Assembly: GCF_900184965.1 (NCBI RefSeq)
Contig: NZ_FXYA01000213.1
Coordinates: 174,820 to 238,819 of the forward strand
Source: Akkermansia muciniphila
GTDB lineage: Bacteria > Verrucomicrobiota > Verrucomicrobiia > Verrucomicrobiales > Akkermansiaceae
Length of the DNA: 64,000 bases
Reading direction: 5' to 3'
Below the pieces are notes generated by a model, which saw nothing but the letters and a program-made list of their open reading frames with translations, had not been told where the DNA came from and made no database searches. The translations under genes were made by a program, and so were the position numbers. Shown piece by piece: positions 1-9,176 of the stretch. Position 1 is the first letter of the stretch. The number at the start of each line of letters is the position of its first letter.

Positions 1-790
1 GCGGAGGCACGGGACGCGGAGGAAGCGGCTGGGGCCGGATAATGACGGGCGGCGGCGGATAATTCCACGTCCTGATAATCGGCGGGACAATGATGCGTTC
101 CGTTCTCGGCTGGCTGGCCACTTCCCTCACTTCCCCCTGCAACTGGGAAACCTGCCTGTTCAAATCCGCAATCTTCTTCTGGGTGCCGTCTTTCAGGGCC
201 AGGTATTTCTTTTCCAAATCCTGCCAATACTGTTCCGCGGTTTCCCTTCTTTTACGGATGGCGTTTATCTGCTCCTGATAGGAGGCCGCCCTTGCGCGGA
301 AAACGCGGGCGTCTTCCGGCAAACCCACACGATCCGCTTCCAGGGCATTCCACTGCAGAGCCATAACCTCCGCCTCCACCCTGGTAAGTTCCCCCATCAG
401 CAAAAACATGCGGGAAATATCCGCCCCTTTCAGATAGCGGGGATGCCGCTCCGCCTCAGACAGGGATTCCCGGATTTTCCTGGCTTCTTCATCGGCCGCC
501 TTCCTGGCTTCTTCCGCTTTCTTTCTGCGCGCCGCTTCCTCCATCCTTCGCTGCTCCAGTCTGGCCCTCACCTCATCCGGCGTCATCTTGTAATCCCTTT
601 GCTGGGCATCCGTCAGATCCTTATAGGAAACCTTGGCTACCCCGTCCGTATACTGGATATTGACAAAATCATCTCCGGAAGACACCACCACGGCGTCTTC
701 CAGCACCCTGCCGGACCGCAGAGACATATTTTCCGCCAGGGCGGCAGGCGCCAGGAGACATAAAATCAAAAAACGGGTCCCGGTTTTCAT
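1..790 (-). CDS. Secreted coiled-coil protein, C-terminus cut by window edge
   Basis: An open frame runs from an ATG at 790 down to the window edge without a stop, giving at least 263 residues. The first ~20 residues (MKTGTRFLILCLLAPAALA) form a signal peptide. Residues ~20-65 (GRVLEDAVVV..VSYKDL) resemble the small SHD1-like beta domain common in Verrucomicrobiota secreted proteins. A charged, Ala/Glu/Arg-rich coiled coil follows (about 75-110), then a second helical stretch (about 150-225), and then a proline-rich segment (PPPP, RPQPLPPRPVPP) at the edge. No enzyme motif is visible. It is transcribed divergently from the kelch gene at 920. Function is unknown; an envelope structural or scaffold role is only a guess. 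Confidence 0.75.
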   Translation of the reverse strand, partial: MKTGTRFLILCLLAPAALAENMSLRSGRVLEDAVVVSSGDDFVNIQYTDGVAKVSYKDLTDAQQRDYKMTPDEVRARLEQRRMEEAARRKKAEEARKAADEEARKIRESLSEAERHPRYLKGADISRMFLLMGELTRVEAEVMALQWNALEADRVGLPEDARVFRARAASYQEQINAIRKRRETAEQYWQDLEKKYLALKDGTQKKIADLNRQVSQLQGEVREVASQPRTERIIVPPIIRTWNYPPPPVIIRPQPLPPRPVPP

Positions 791-886
791 ATGATTAACC
801 TCTTCTACGTTGGTAAGAGGCGCGAGGAAAGGAATTTATTCAAAAAAATAGGACCAGAGGTTAATACTGGCGCAGCCGCCGGTTTT

Positions 887-895
887 TGCTATTAT
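887..895 (+). promoter_or_regulatory. Candidate extended -10 promoter for the kelch genes
   Basis: TGCTATTAT matches an extended -10 element (TGn plus TATTAT) and lies 24 bases before the kelch start codon at 920. No good -35 hexamer is visible, which is compatible with the extended -10 class. The assignment rests on sequence similarity only. Confidence 0.35.
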
Positions 896-919
896 ACGGC
901 GTAATCATTTACACGCGTT

Positions 920-1903
920 ATGAGCCGCTATTCTTCATCCTGGACACCTTTACCCTCCCTTCCCGATCCGGAAGGCTTCGCCGGCATGTACGCAGGAACC
1001 TGCGGAGAAATAATGATTTGTGCAGGAGGAACCAACTTCCCGGAAAAGCCCATGCTTGAAGGGGGCCCCAAAACATGGACGGACCGCGTCTTTACGCTCT
1101 CTCCGAAGGAAAACGCATGGAAAGAGGCCGGAACACTGCCCGTGCCCTATGCCTACGGAGCCTCCGCCAGCGTCAGGGAAGGCCTGCTGTGCATCGGCGG
1201 CTGCGACAGGGAAGGACACCGGAAAGACGTTTACCTGCTGAACGCCGCGGACGGCACTGTCACCACGCGCCCTTTTCCCTCCCTCCCCATCGCCCTGGCA
1301 TATACGGCGGCTGCCGTGCTGGACGGGAAAGTCTATCTTACTGGGGGATGTGAACGTCCCGGTGAGCAGGACTGCACCAACCGGGTCTTCATGCTGGACA
1401 CACGCCGGCCGGAACAGGGATGGCTGGAACAGGACCCGCTGCCGGGCCGCGGCCGCTTCCTGCATCAAATGGCCGCAGCAGATGGAACCCTGTACGTGCT
1501 CGGCGGCATCGGCCTGAGGGAGCAGGACGGCAAACAGGTCCGGGAATTGCTGAAGGAAGCATGGAGCTATACCCCGGAACACGGATGGACGCGCCTGCCG
1601 GACATGCCTTACGCCATTGCCGCAGCCCCTACTCCGGCCCCGGTTTCCAGGAACGGCGTCATTTACCTGCTTGGGGGGGATGACGGCTCCGGGAAAAAAT
1701 ACACTCCGCAAACTAATCCCGGCTTCAACAACCAATCTCTGTGCCTGGACACGGCAGACATGACATGGCACGACGCAGGTTCCATCGCCGCGCCCAGGGC
1801 AGTCCTTCCGTGCTGCGCGTGGCAGGGCCGTTTTGCGGTCGTGAACGGAGAACTCAAACCCGGAAGGCGCTCTCCTGAAGTGTGGAGCGTCACCCTCCCC
1901 TGA
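920..1903 (+). CDS. Kelch-repeat beta-propeller protein, NanM/mutarotase-like, cytosolic
   Basis: This 327-residue protein is built of kelch blades, seen as repeated Gly-Gly strands (ICAGGTNFP, LCIGGCDREG, VYLTGGCE, LYVLGGIG, IYLLGGDDG). The arrangement and the N-terminal LPSLPDPEGFAGMYAG opening resemble the cyclically permuted mutarotase / N-acetylneuraminate epimerase (NanM, YjhT) family, which converts sialic acid anomers. Unlike NanM it has no signal peptide, and no in-frame upstream start would add one, so it is predicted to be cytosolic. It lies 35 bp before a gene encoding a homologous kelch domain fused to an MFS transporter, so joint work on an imported sugar acid, possibly sialic acid, is likely. 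Substrate is inferred from family and context only. Confidence 0.8.
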   Translation: MSRYSSSWTPLPSLPDPEGFAGMYAGTCGEIMICAGGTNFPEKPMLEGGPKTWTDRVFTLSPKENAWKEAGTLPVPYAYGASASVREGLLCIGGCDREGHRKDVYLLNAADGTVTTRPFPSLPIALAYTAAAVLDGKVYLTGGCERPGEQDCTNRVFMLDTRRPEQGWLEQDPLPGRGRFLHQMAAADGTLYVLGGIGLREQDGKQVRELLKEAWSYTPEHGWTRLPDMPYAIAAAPTPAPVSRNGVIYLLGGDDGSGKKYTPQTNPGFNNQSLCLDTADMTWHDAGSIAAPRAVLPCCAWQGRFAVVNGELKPGRRSPEVWSVTLP

Positions 1904-1938
1904 TTTTTCCCGGAATCCAACTACAAACCTCTCAACAT

Positions 1939-4491
1939 ATGCACATGACACGTTCCCTAACCCAAATTTCCAAGGCTTGCGGCTCCGCTCTGGCAGCCCT
2001 GCTTCTCATCGCGATCCCGGCCGCTGACGCCTCCTTTTCCGTGGACGTCCGGACGTCCGGAACTGTTCCCGACCTTCCGGACCCGGCAGGCCGCGCCGGC
2101 ATGGTAGCCGGAACCGTTACGGAAAACGACGGCGCCCAGTCCGTCATTGCCGCAGGGGGCTCCAACTTCCCCCATGCCGTGCCGGGAGCCTCAACTCCGG
2201 AGGAACGCGGCCCCAAAACCTACTACCGGGACATTTTCAAACTCCGCAACGGCCAGTGGAGCAAGACGGGGACATTGCCCGTCCCGCTGGGTTACGCCGC
2301 TTTTGCCAGCGTAGGAAAGGGGCTGGCGGTAGCCGGCGGCCATAATGAGCAGGGCATCCTGAAAGACGCCCTGCTGATCAAAACGGACGGCTCCGTGGAA
2401 AAGCTTCCTCCCCTTCCCGTCCCCGTGACGGAAGCCGCATGCGCCGCCCACGGGAACAAGCTGTTCGTCATCGGCGGCAGAGACCGGGACCAGCCGGAAA
2501 CCGCCCTCAACACTATCTACATGCTGGATACCACGCCGGATACGGATAAAATGAAATGGGTTTCCCTGCCTCCTTTCCCCGGAGCGGGCCGCATTCTCTC
2601 CACTGCCGCCGTCTGCGACAGCACCCTGTTCATCATCGGCGGATGTGCCCTGTCCAGGGATAACGCCGGAGAAACCTCCAGGACGTACCTTTCCGACATG
2701 ATCGGCTACGACATGACGGACAAGGATCCTTCCAAATGGGGCTCCGCCGGCAGCCAGCAGCCTGCCGGGCCGGGAATGCCCGTAGCCGCCGCCGCGGGCC
2801 CCGCCCCGGTGCGTGAAAATTCCATTCTCCTGATCGGCGGAGACAAGCGCGGCAATGCGCCGGACCCGGCCACGCCCGTGGCGCAGTCCCGGGACATTCT
2901 GGTTTATGACGTCATCGGGAACACATGGACGCGCCAGGGGGAATGGCCCGTGGGCATCGCCACGGCTCCCGCCATCGTCAGGGGTTCTGAAATCATGACC
3001 ATCAGCGGGGAAACGGCTCCGGGCGTCCGGACCCCGGCAAACGCCTCCGCCGACGCAGGTTACCACTTTGAAATGAGCACGGTTGATTACGCCGTTCTTA
3101 TTCTGACCATCATCGTCCTGGCGCTCATCATCGTCTCCGCCGTGCGCAACGGCGTTAAAAACGTTGCCGCCGTCACGGACCCGAACACCAGGCCGGGCCT
3201 GTGGGCCTGGGTAGCCGTCATTGTCCTGTGGTTTGTGGTCATGCTGAACTATTTTGACCGCCAGCTCCTTTCCGCTCTGCATGAACCCATCGTCCGGGAC
3301 ATTCCGCAGACGGAAGCCCAGTTCGGCATGGTCACCTCCGTTTTCCTGCTGATTTACGCCCTGCTCAGCCCCGTGGGCGGCTTTCTGGCGGACCGCTACA
3401 GCCGCCGGCTGATGATCCTCTGCTCTCTCGTCGTCTGGTCCGTAGTCACATGGTGGACCGGCCATGCGGAAGACTACACTTCCCTGCTCATTGCGCGAGG
3501 CGCCATGGGCATCAGCGAGGCGTTCTACATCCCCGCCGCCCTGGCCCTGATTACGGACTACCACCGCGGCAGCACGCGCTCCATCGCTACAGGCCTGCAC
3601 ATGAGCGGCATCTATGTAGGCATGGCCGTGGCCGGCTTCGGCGCCACCATGGCTTCATGGACGGGATGGCGCATGACGTTCGCCCTGTTCGGCCTCATCG
3701 GCGTGGCGTACGCCGTCATCCTCATCCTGTTCCTGAAAGACCCGTCCAAAGCCCCGGCGGATACGGCCCTGGCAAAAAAACCGTCCGAACCGGAGGAAAA
3801 AACGGTTCTGCTCAATGTGGACAATGACGAACAGGTCATCAAGGAACCCGCTTCCAAGCTTTCCACCGGGGCCGTCCTTTCCAGCCTGCTGAGCGGACGC
3901 CCCATGTGGATGCTGCTGGCCGTAGTGGCCTTTGCCGGCGCCGGGAACTGGTTCCTTCTCACCTGGTATCCCACCCTGCTTCAGGATAAATACCAGCTCT
4001 CCTCCGCGGAGGCGGGTCCCGCCGCCACGCTGTGGAGCTCCGTGGCCAAATACGTCGCCGTGCTGGGAGGCGCCATCCTGGCGGACATGTGGTACAAGAG
4101 AAACGCCCGCGCCCGCGCCCTGGTTCCGGGCATCACCTTCACCATATCCGGCCCATTGGTGGTTCTGGCTCTGCTGCCCGGCATCTTCGGCTGGGACATC
4201 ACCGTCCCCCTCGTGCTCATGCTGGGCCTGGTCGCCACGCAGGGGCTGGCGCAGGGATCGCTGGACGCCACCCTCATGCCCGTGCTACGCTCCCATATTG
4301 ACGAGCGTTATTCCGCAACCGGCTATGGCCTCCTCAACCTGACATCCGCCGGCGTGGGCGCCCTCATCTCCTTCTTTGGGGGGTGGTTCAAGGACCAGGG
4401 CGTTCCGCTGACCACCACCCTGGCGGCGGCAGGATGCCTGATGCTGTTCTGCGGGCTGCTGCTCCTGATGCTGCCGCGTCCCAAACATTAA
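1939..4491 (+). CDS. Kelch mutarotase-like domain fused to an MFS transporter
   Basis: This is a two-part protein of 850 residues from the ATG at 1939; another ATG lies 6 bases later, and an in-frame ATG at 1882 would overlap the previous gene. A signal-peptide-like hydrophobic stretch (~14-30) is followed by a kelch propeller (~35-365: AAGGSNFP, VAGGHNEQG, VIGGRDRD, IIGGCAL, LIGGDKRG) similar to the protein encoded just upstream. A hydrophobic helix at ~382-402 then leads into a 12-helix MFS carrier from ~420. The carrier has an NYFDRQ helix 1 and a GGFLADRYSRR motif A, as in the anion:cation symporter-like MFS group. The extra helix would place the propeller in the periplasm and the MFS N-terminus in the cytosol. 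It is probably an importer that processes its ligand before transport; sialic acid is a candidate substrate. Confidence 0.85.
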   Translation: MHMTRSLTQISKACGSALAALLLIAIPAADASFSVDVRTSGTVPDLPDPAGRAGMVAGTVTENDGAQSVIAAGGSNFPHAVPGASTPEERGPKTYYRDIFKLRNGQWSKTGTLPVPLGYAAFASVGKGLAVAGGHNEQGILKDALLIKTDGSVEKLPPLPVPVTEAACAAHGNKLFVIGGRDRDQPETALNTIYMLDTTPDTDKMKWVSLPPFPGAGRILSTAAVCDSTLFIIGGCALSRDNAGETSRTYLSDMIGYDMTDKDPSKWGSAGSQQPAGPGMPVAAAAGPAPVRENSILLIGGDKRGNAPDPATPVAQSRDILVYDVIGNTWTRQGEWPVGIATAPAIVRGSEIMTISGETAPGVRTPANASADAGYHFEMSTVDYAVLILTIIVLALIIVSAVRNGVKNVAAVTDPNTRPGLWAWVAVIVLWFVVMLNYFDRQLLSALHEPIVRDIPQTEAQFGMVTSVFLLIYALLSPVGGFLADRYSRRLMILCSLVVWSVVTWWTGHAEDYTSLLIARGAMGISEAFYIPAALALITDYHRGSTRSIATGLHMSGIYVGMAVAGFGATMASWTGWRMTFALFGLIGVAYAVILILFLKDPSKAPADTALAKKPSEPEEKTVLLNVDNDEQVIKEPASKLSTGAVLSSLLSGRPMWMLLAVVAFAGAGNWFLLTWYPTLLQDKYQLSSAEAGPAATLWSSVAKYVAVLGGAILADMWYKRNARARALVPGITFTISGPLVVLALLPGIFGWDITVPLVLMLGLVATQGLAQGSLDATLMPVLRSHIDERYSATGYGLLNLTSAGVGALISFFGGWFKDQGVPLTTTLAAAGCLMLFCGLLLLMLPRPKH

Positions 4492-4499
4492 CCGCAACT

Positions 4500-5711
4500 A
4501 TGCTCATGCCTCCCGTCTTCCCCCTGATGAAAAAGCCCGCGCGCCTCTGCCTGGCGGCGGGAACCCTGGCCGCCCTGTTCCTCACCCCCCTTGCACAGGG
4601 GCGTACCTGGACCAGCCTCCAGGGAAAAAAACTGGAAGCGGAATTCATCAGGATGGACGGCCAGAAAGCCGTGCTGAAACGTTCCGGAGGCCAAACCGTC
4701 TCCATTCCCCTCTCCCTGCTTTCCCGGGAAGACAGGGATTTCATCGCGGAACAGGAAAAAGGCGGGGCGCTCCCCTCCAATACGGCGGACAATTACCACC
4801 TGCCGTGGCCCAGGACCATCAAATGCCCGGATAATTTCAAGGTGGAAACCGTCAAGGAGGAACCGGGAGAATATATTTATGAAACACCCCATTTCCGCTT
4901 CATCTGCGACGCCAGGCTGGGAACCGGCATGATCAAGCGCCTGGGCCTTCTCTTTGAGGCCACCCACCTGGCCAACAAAACCCTTCCCATAGGGAACTCC
5001 CCTGCCCATGACGATTCCGCCAAATTCCCCGCCTACCTGTACGAAAAGTTCAGCACCTATCTGGAAAACGGCGGACGCGAAGGCACGGCGGGCATCTTCC
5101 TGGGAACGACGCGCCCCGGAGACCGCGGAAGAATTCTGGTCCCGTTCGATTCCCTGGGAGTCAAAACCATGGGAAGCACCTACGTCATTGACCGTGACAA
5201 GGACGCCTCCACCCTCATCCATGAACTGACGCACCAGCTCATGTCTTCGCAGGCCAAGCAAGCCAGCTGGTTTTGCGAAGGCTCCGCGGAATACATGGGC
5301 ATGACGCCCTACGCCGGAGGCCGCTTCAACTTCGGGGCCAACCGTTCCCACATTGTCTCCCGCGTGACGGAATACGGCAAAAAAAACACGGGTGGACGGG
5401 CCCTGGGAAATGACATTGAGGCTCCCGGCCTGGAAGCTTACATGAACATGCCCTATTCCCGGTTCACGGAAGAAAACCCCAACCTGAACTACGGACTGGC
5501 CGCCCTGATGGCCTACTATTTTTACCACATGGACGGCAAGGGCGATGCCCGGCGCATCAAGAATTACATGAAAGCCATCCAGTCAGGAACCAGTGAAAAG
5601 GAAGCTCAAAAGCTCCTCCTTGACGGACGGAGCTATGAAGAACTGGCCAGAGAAATTGAACAGAAATGGCGTAAAGCGGGCGTTAAAATCCGCTTCCGTT
5701 CCTCTTCCTGA
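4500..5711 (+). CDS. Secreted SHD1-domain protein with HExxH zinc-protease-like domain
   Basis: The 403-residue protein starts at 4500, 8 bp after the transporter gene; ATGs at 4506 and 4527 are alternatives, the last giving the tidiest signal peptide (MKKPARLCLAAGTLAALFL). After the signal comes an SLA1-homology (SHD1) segment (RTWTSLQGKKLEAEFIRMD...SIPLSLLSREDRDFI), a module common in Verrucomicrobiota and Planctomycetes secreted proteins. The second half carries LIHELTHQLMS, an HExxH zinc motif, followed ~20 residues later by WFCEGSAEYMG, whose glutamate fits a gluzincin-type third ligand. It is therefore probably an extracytoplasmic metalloprotease, or an inactive relative. Its position suggests co-transcription with the kelch-MFS gene, but no functional link is evident. 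Confidence 0.75.
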   Translation: MLMPPVFPLMKKPARLCLAAGTLAALFLTPLAQGRTWTSLQGKKLEAEFIRMDGQKAVLKRSGGQTVSIPLSLLSREDRDFIAEQEKGGALPSNTADNYHLPWPRTIKCPDNFKVETVKEEPGEYIYETPHFRFICDARLGTGMIKRLGLLFEATHLANKTLPIGNSPAHDDSAKFPAYLYEKFSTYLENGGREGTAGIFLGTTRPGDRGRILVPFDSLGVKTMGSTYVIDRDKDASTLIHELTHQLMSSQAKQASWFCEGSAEYMGMTPYAGGRFNFGANRSHIVSRVTEYGKKNTGGRALGNDIEAPGLEAYMNMPYSRFTEENPNLNYGLAALMAYYFYHMDGKGDARRIKNYMKAIQSGTSEKEAQKLLLDGRSYEELAREIEQKWRKAGVKIRFRSSS

Positions 5712-5841
5712 ACCGTTGCCGCGCGTGCCGTGGAAACAGTCCCCCCCCGACGGGAAACGAAGGACAGTTTGTGCCCTGAAAAACCGTTGACACGGGAGGG
5801 AAAGGCGGCACACTTCCCTTAACAGGGATTCACAGACACGC

Positions 5842-8800
5842 ATGGCAGAAAAAGCTTCCATATCCGACCTGATGGACAGGGTGGCCCGTACCGCCCCCTT
5901 TCACCGGGAACTGGCGAAGCTGGGCACGGAGGAACAGGCGGTCTTCGACCATACCTCCCTGCCCGGAGCGCCGTTTGTAGCGGCCCTGTGCATCAGAACC
6001 CTTCCGGACACTGCCCGGGCCTGGGTGGTCGCGCCCCATTTGCGGGCGCAGGAAGCCCTTGCGGCCCAACTGGAAACCTGGGGAGTGCCCCACCTCCTTT
6101 TCATTCCGGAAAAAGAAACGGCCCTGGGAGAGGAAATGGGAGACCCGGAACTCGCGGCGGAGCGTCTCAACATCCTTCACCGCATCTCTTCCGGCCGCAC
6201 GGGCGGGCAAACCATCGTTTTGACGGAAAACAGCCTGAACGATGAAGTTCCGTCTCCCGACAGCATGCAAAACCAGGGGATCACCCTGAAAACAGGGGAA
6301 ACGCACGCTCCGGAGGACTTGATACGGCAGTTTGGGGAAGCGGGGTTTGAAGGTGTTCCACAGGTCATTTCCCGCGGGCAATGGTCCCGCCGCGGCGGCA
6401 TTCTGGATGTTTTTCCTCTCCAGTCCTCCCACCCCGTGCGCCTGGAATTTTTTGACGACGAAATTGAATCCATCCGGGAATTTGATGTGGATTCCCAGAT
6501 TTCCTTCCGCAAGGCGGAGCACGTCAACCTCATCCTGGCGGAGGCCGCGGGCGCGGGGACCCTGCGGGACTGGATCAAGCCGGGAGACCTGGTCATTACG
6601 GCCCCCTTCTGCAAGGAACGGGGGAACGTGTGCATCCTCACCGCTCCACCGGAACAGGCGGCGGGGGAAGAAGACTTCTCCCTGGCCATCCACGACAATC
6701 CCCTGGGCAGCTTTGAGGCGGGGGACTTCGTGATGCAGGAAATGCGCAGGGAACTGGCGGAACGCCAAATCCGCGAATGGCTGGACCGGAAATGGAATGT
6801 CAGCATGTTCTTCCCCAATGAAGGGGAGGAAGAACGTTTCCGGGACATCTGCGCCGGAACGCCCGCCCTGCTGTCCATCACCCCCCTGCGCGGGGAACTC
6901 CCGGCAGGGTTCAGCATCCCGGAAGCGAAGACGGCCGTTCTTTCCTCCTCGGAACTGTTCGGCAGGTACCAGTCCGCCACGGCCCGCCGCCGCGCCAGCC
7001 GGGAAGACAAGGCGCGCAAGGCGCGCGCGCAGGCGTCCCTGAAAGACATCAATCCCGGGGATCTGGTAGTGCATACCAGCTACGGCATCGGCAAATTCAT
7101 CAACATCTCCGCCTCCCCTGACTCCGGAGACGAGGAAATGAACATCCTCTACCGGGACAACACGATCCTGCACGTCCCCCTCAGCCAGGCGCACCTGGTC
7201 TCACGATACATTGGCCTGGGAAGCAAAACGCCTGAACTCAACAAACTGGGGGACTCCAAATGGCAGCGCGCCAAAAAATCAGCTGAACGCTCCGTAGCGG
7301 ATTACGCCGCCCAGCTCCTTAACGTTCAGGCGGAACGCCAGACCGGAAAAGGCTACAGCCACCCCCCGGACAGCAAATGGATGTGGGAATTTGAAAGCTC
7401 CTTCCCCTTCCGGGAAACCCAGGACCAGCTCCGCGCCATCGCCCAGACGAAAGCGGACATGGAATCCGCCCGCCCCATGGACCGCCTGATCTGCGGGGAC
7501 GTGGGCTTCGGCAAAACGGAAGTGGCCATCCGCGCCGCCTTCAAATGCGTGACGGGAGGCCGCCAGACAGCCGTTCTGGTTCCCACCACCGTACTGGCGG
7601 AACAGCATTTCCGCACGTTCAAGGAACGCATGAGCGAATACCCCGTGCGTATTGAAATGCTCAGCCGCTTCAGCAGCGCGGCGGACATCCGCTCCACGCT
7701 GGAAGGGCTCAAAACGGGAGCCGTGGACATCGTCATAGGCACGCACCGGCTCATTTCCGATGACGTGTCCATGAAAAATCTGGGCCTGGTCATCATTGAC
7801 GAGGAACAGCGCTTCGGCGTCAGGCACAAGGAAAAATTCAAGGAACGATTCAAGGGGATCGACGTGCTGACGCTGTCCGCCACGCCCATTCCCCGCACCC
7901 TGTACATTGCCCTGATGGGAGCACGGGACATGAGCTCCATTGAGACGCCGCCCGTCAACCGGCAGCCCGTCCAGACAAGCGTGTGCCCTTACGACGAACG
8001 CATCATGAAAAAGGCCATGGAACGCGAGCTGGAACGCGGGGGGCAGATTTTCCTGCTGCACAACCGCGTGAAAACCATCGAACTGTTCCGGGACCGCATC
8101 CAGGCCCTGGTACCCAAGGCCCGCATCGTCATCGGCCACGGCCAGATGCCTAAAGAAGAACTGGAACAGGTCATGCGCACCTTCGTGCAGGGGAAAGCGG
8201 ACATCCTGCTGGCCACCACCATCATCGAATCCGGCATTGACATCCCGAACGCCAACACCATCATCATTGACCGCGCGGACCGCTTCGGCCTGGCGGACCT
8301 CTACCAGCTCCGCGGCCGCGTGGGCCGTGCGGGCCACCGGGCCTACGCCTACCTCATGCTCCCCAGATCCGCCGCCACCACGGGAGACGCCCGCAAACGC
8401 GTCTCCGCCATCAAACAGTACACGGAACTGGGTTCCGGCTTCAAAATTGCCATGAGGGACCTGGAAATACGCGGTGCGGGCAACCTGCTGGGCACCCAGC
8501 AGAGCGGCCACATCGCCGCCATAGGCTTTGACCTGTATTGCCAGCTTCTCCAGCAATCTATCGCCCAGATGCAGGGCAAACACACGGCCCCCCGTCCGGA
8601 TGCGGCTCTAAGGACGGACTTCATCGTCAACAGCGAAACGCAGTTCGCCGCCAAATCCCGCAAAGACTTTCTGGGAGCCTTCCTTCCCAGGGAATACATC
8701 AGCGACGCGTCCCTGCGCATCTGCGCCTACAAGGATCTGGCCGCCGTCCGTACCCTTAAGGAAGCGGACAATCTGCTCCGCGCCTGGGAAGACCGCTTCG

Positions 8801-9018
8801 GCCCCGCGCCGGAAACGGTGCGCCACCTGCTGGATTCCCACAAAATCAAAATCCTGGCATCCCGGGCCAACATCTCCATGGTGGAAATCAGCGGACAGCG
8901 CCTGATGCTCACCAGGAACGGGGATTTCATCCTGCTGTCCAACAAATTCCCGCGGCTGGCAAGCGCCGCGCCCGCGGACAAACTCCGGGAAACGCTGGAC
9001 ATGCTGAAGAACATTTAA
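5842..9018 (+). CDS. mfd: Transcription-repair coupling factor Mfd
   Basis: Mfd is a DNA translocase that removes RNA polymerase stalled at lesions and recruits UvrA. The 1058-residue protein has the expected order: an N-terminal UvrB-like region (FDDEIESIREFDVDSQIS near residue 205), the RNA-polymerase interaction domain from ~403 (NPGDLVVHTSYGIGKF), and a RecG-like helicase core. Core motifs include Walker A GDVGFGKTE at ~552, DEEQRFGV at ~652, SATPIPRTL, and the GIDIPNANTIIIDRADRFGLADLYQLRGRVGR motifs. A C-terminal TRCF domain binds UvrA. It is about 90 residues shorter than the E. coli protein (1148), mostly in the N-terminal UvrB-like part. It stands alone between a secreted-protease-like gene and a convergent kinase gene. 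Confidence 0.97.
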   Translation: MAEKASISDLMDRVARTAPFHRELAKLGTEEQAVFDHTSLPGAPFVAALCIRTLPDTARAWVVAPHLRAQEALAAQLETWGVPHLLFIPEKETALGEEMGDPELAAERLNILHRISSGRTGGQTIVLTENSLNDEVPSPDSMQNQGITLKTGETHAPEDLIRQFGEAGFEGVPQVISRGQWSRRGGILDVFPLQSSHPVRLEFFDDEIESIREFDVDSQISFRKAEHVNLILAEAAGAGTLRDWIKPGDLVITAPFCKERGNVCILTAPPEQAAGEEDFSLAIHDNPLGSFEAGDFVMQEMRRELAERQIREWLDRKWNVSMFFPNEGEEERFRDICAGTPALLSITPLRGELPAGFSIPEAKTAVLSSSELFGRYQSATARRRASREDKARKARAQASLKDINPGDLVVHTSYGIGKFINISASPDSGDEEMNILYRDNTILHVPLSQAHLVSRYIGLGSKTPELNKLGDSKWQRAKKSAERSVADYAAQLLNVQAERQTGKGYSHPPDSKWMWEFESSFPFRETQDQLRAIAQTKADMESARPMDRLICGDVGFGKTEVAIRAAFKCVTGGRQTAVLVPTTVLAEQHFRTFKERMSEYPVRIEMLSRFSSAADIRSTLEGLKTGAVDIVIGTHRLISDDVSMKNLGLVIIDEEQRFGVRHKEKFKERFKGIDVLTLSATPIPRTLYIALMGARDMSSIETPPVNRQPVQTSVCPYDERIMKKAMERELERGGQIFLLHNRVKTIELFRDRIQALVPKARIVIGHGQMPKEELEQVMRTFVQGKADILLATTIIESGIDIPNANTIIIDRADRFGLADLYQLRGRVGRAGHRAYAYLMLPRSAATTGDARKRVSAIKQYTELGSGFKIAMRDLEIRGAGNLLGTQQSGHIAAIGFDLYCQLLQQSIAQMQGKHTAPRPDAALRTDFIVNSETQFAAKSRKDFLGAFLPREYISDASLRICAYKDLAAVRTLKEADNLLRAWEDRFGPAPETVRHLLDSHKIKILASRANISMVEISGQRLMLTRNGDFILLSNKFPRLASAAPADKLRETLDMLKNI

Positions 9019-9176
9019 CGCCGCTGCGGCCATCCCCGGGCCGGACCTGTCCAAGGGAAACATCATCCCCCCGTAACACCGGCTCCCGCCTTTGCCATGC
9101 CAGGGCCACGCTTCCGGCGGGAACATGAAACTTGCATATGAACCGGTACAACCGGCAGCCCGCCGCGGCCTTTCCG

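Noticed and set aside
950..1951. Long open frame antisense to the kelch gene
   Set aside because: It is a mirror of the high-GC plus-strand kelch coding sequence. The protein has no fold-like pattern, whereas the plus frame has the full kelch repeat set.
2191..3600. 469-residue minus-strand open frame opposite the kelch-MFS gene
   Set aside because: It is a composition shadow of the plus-strand transporter gene; the MFS and kelch motifs read only in the plus frame.
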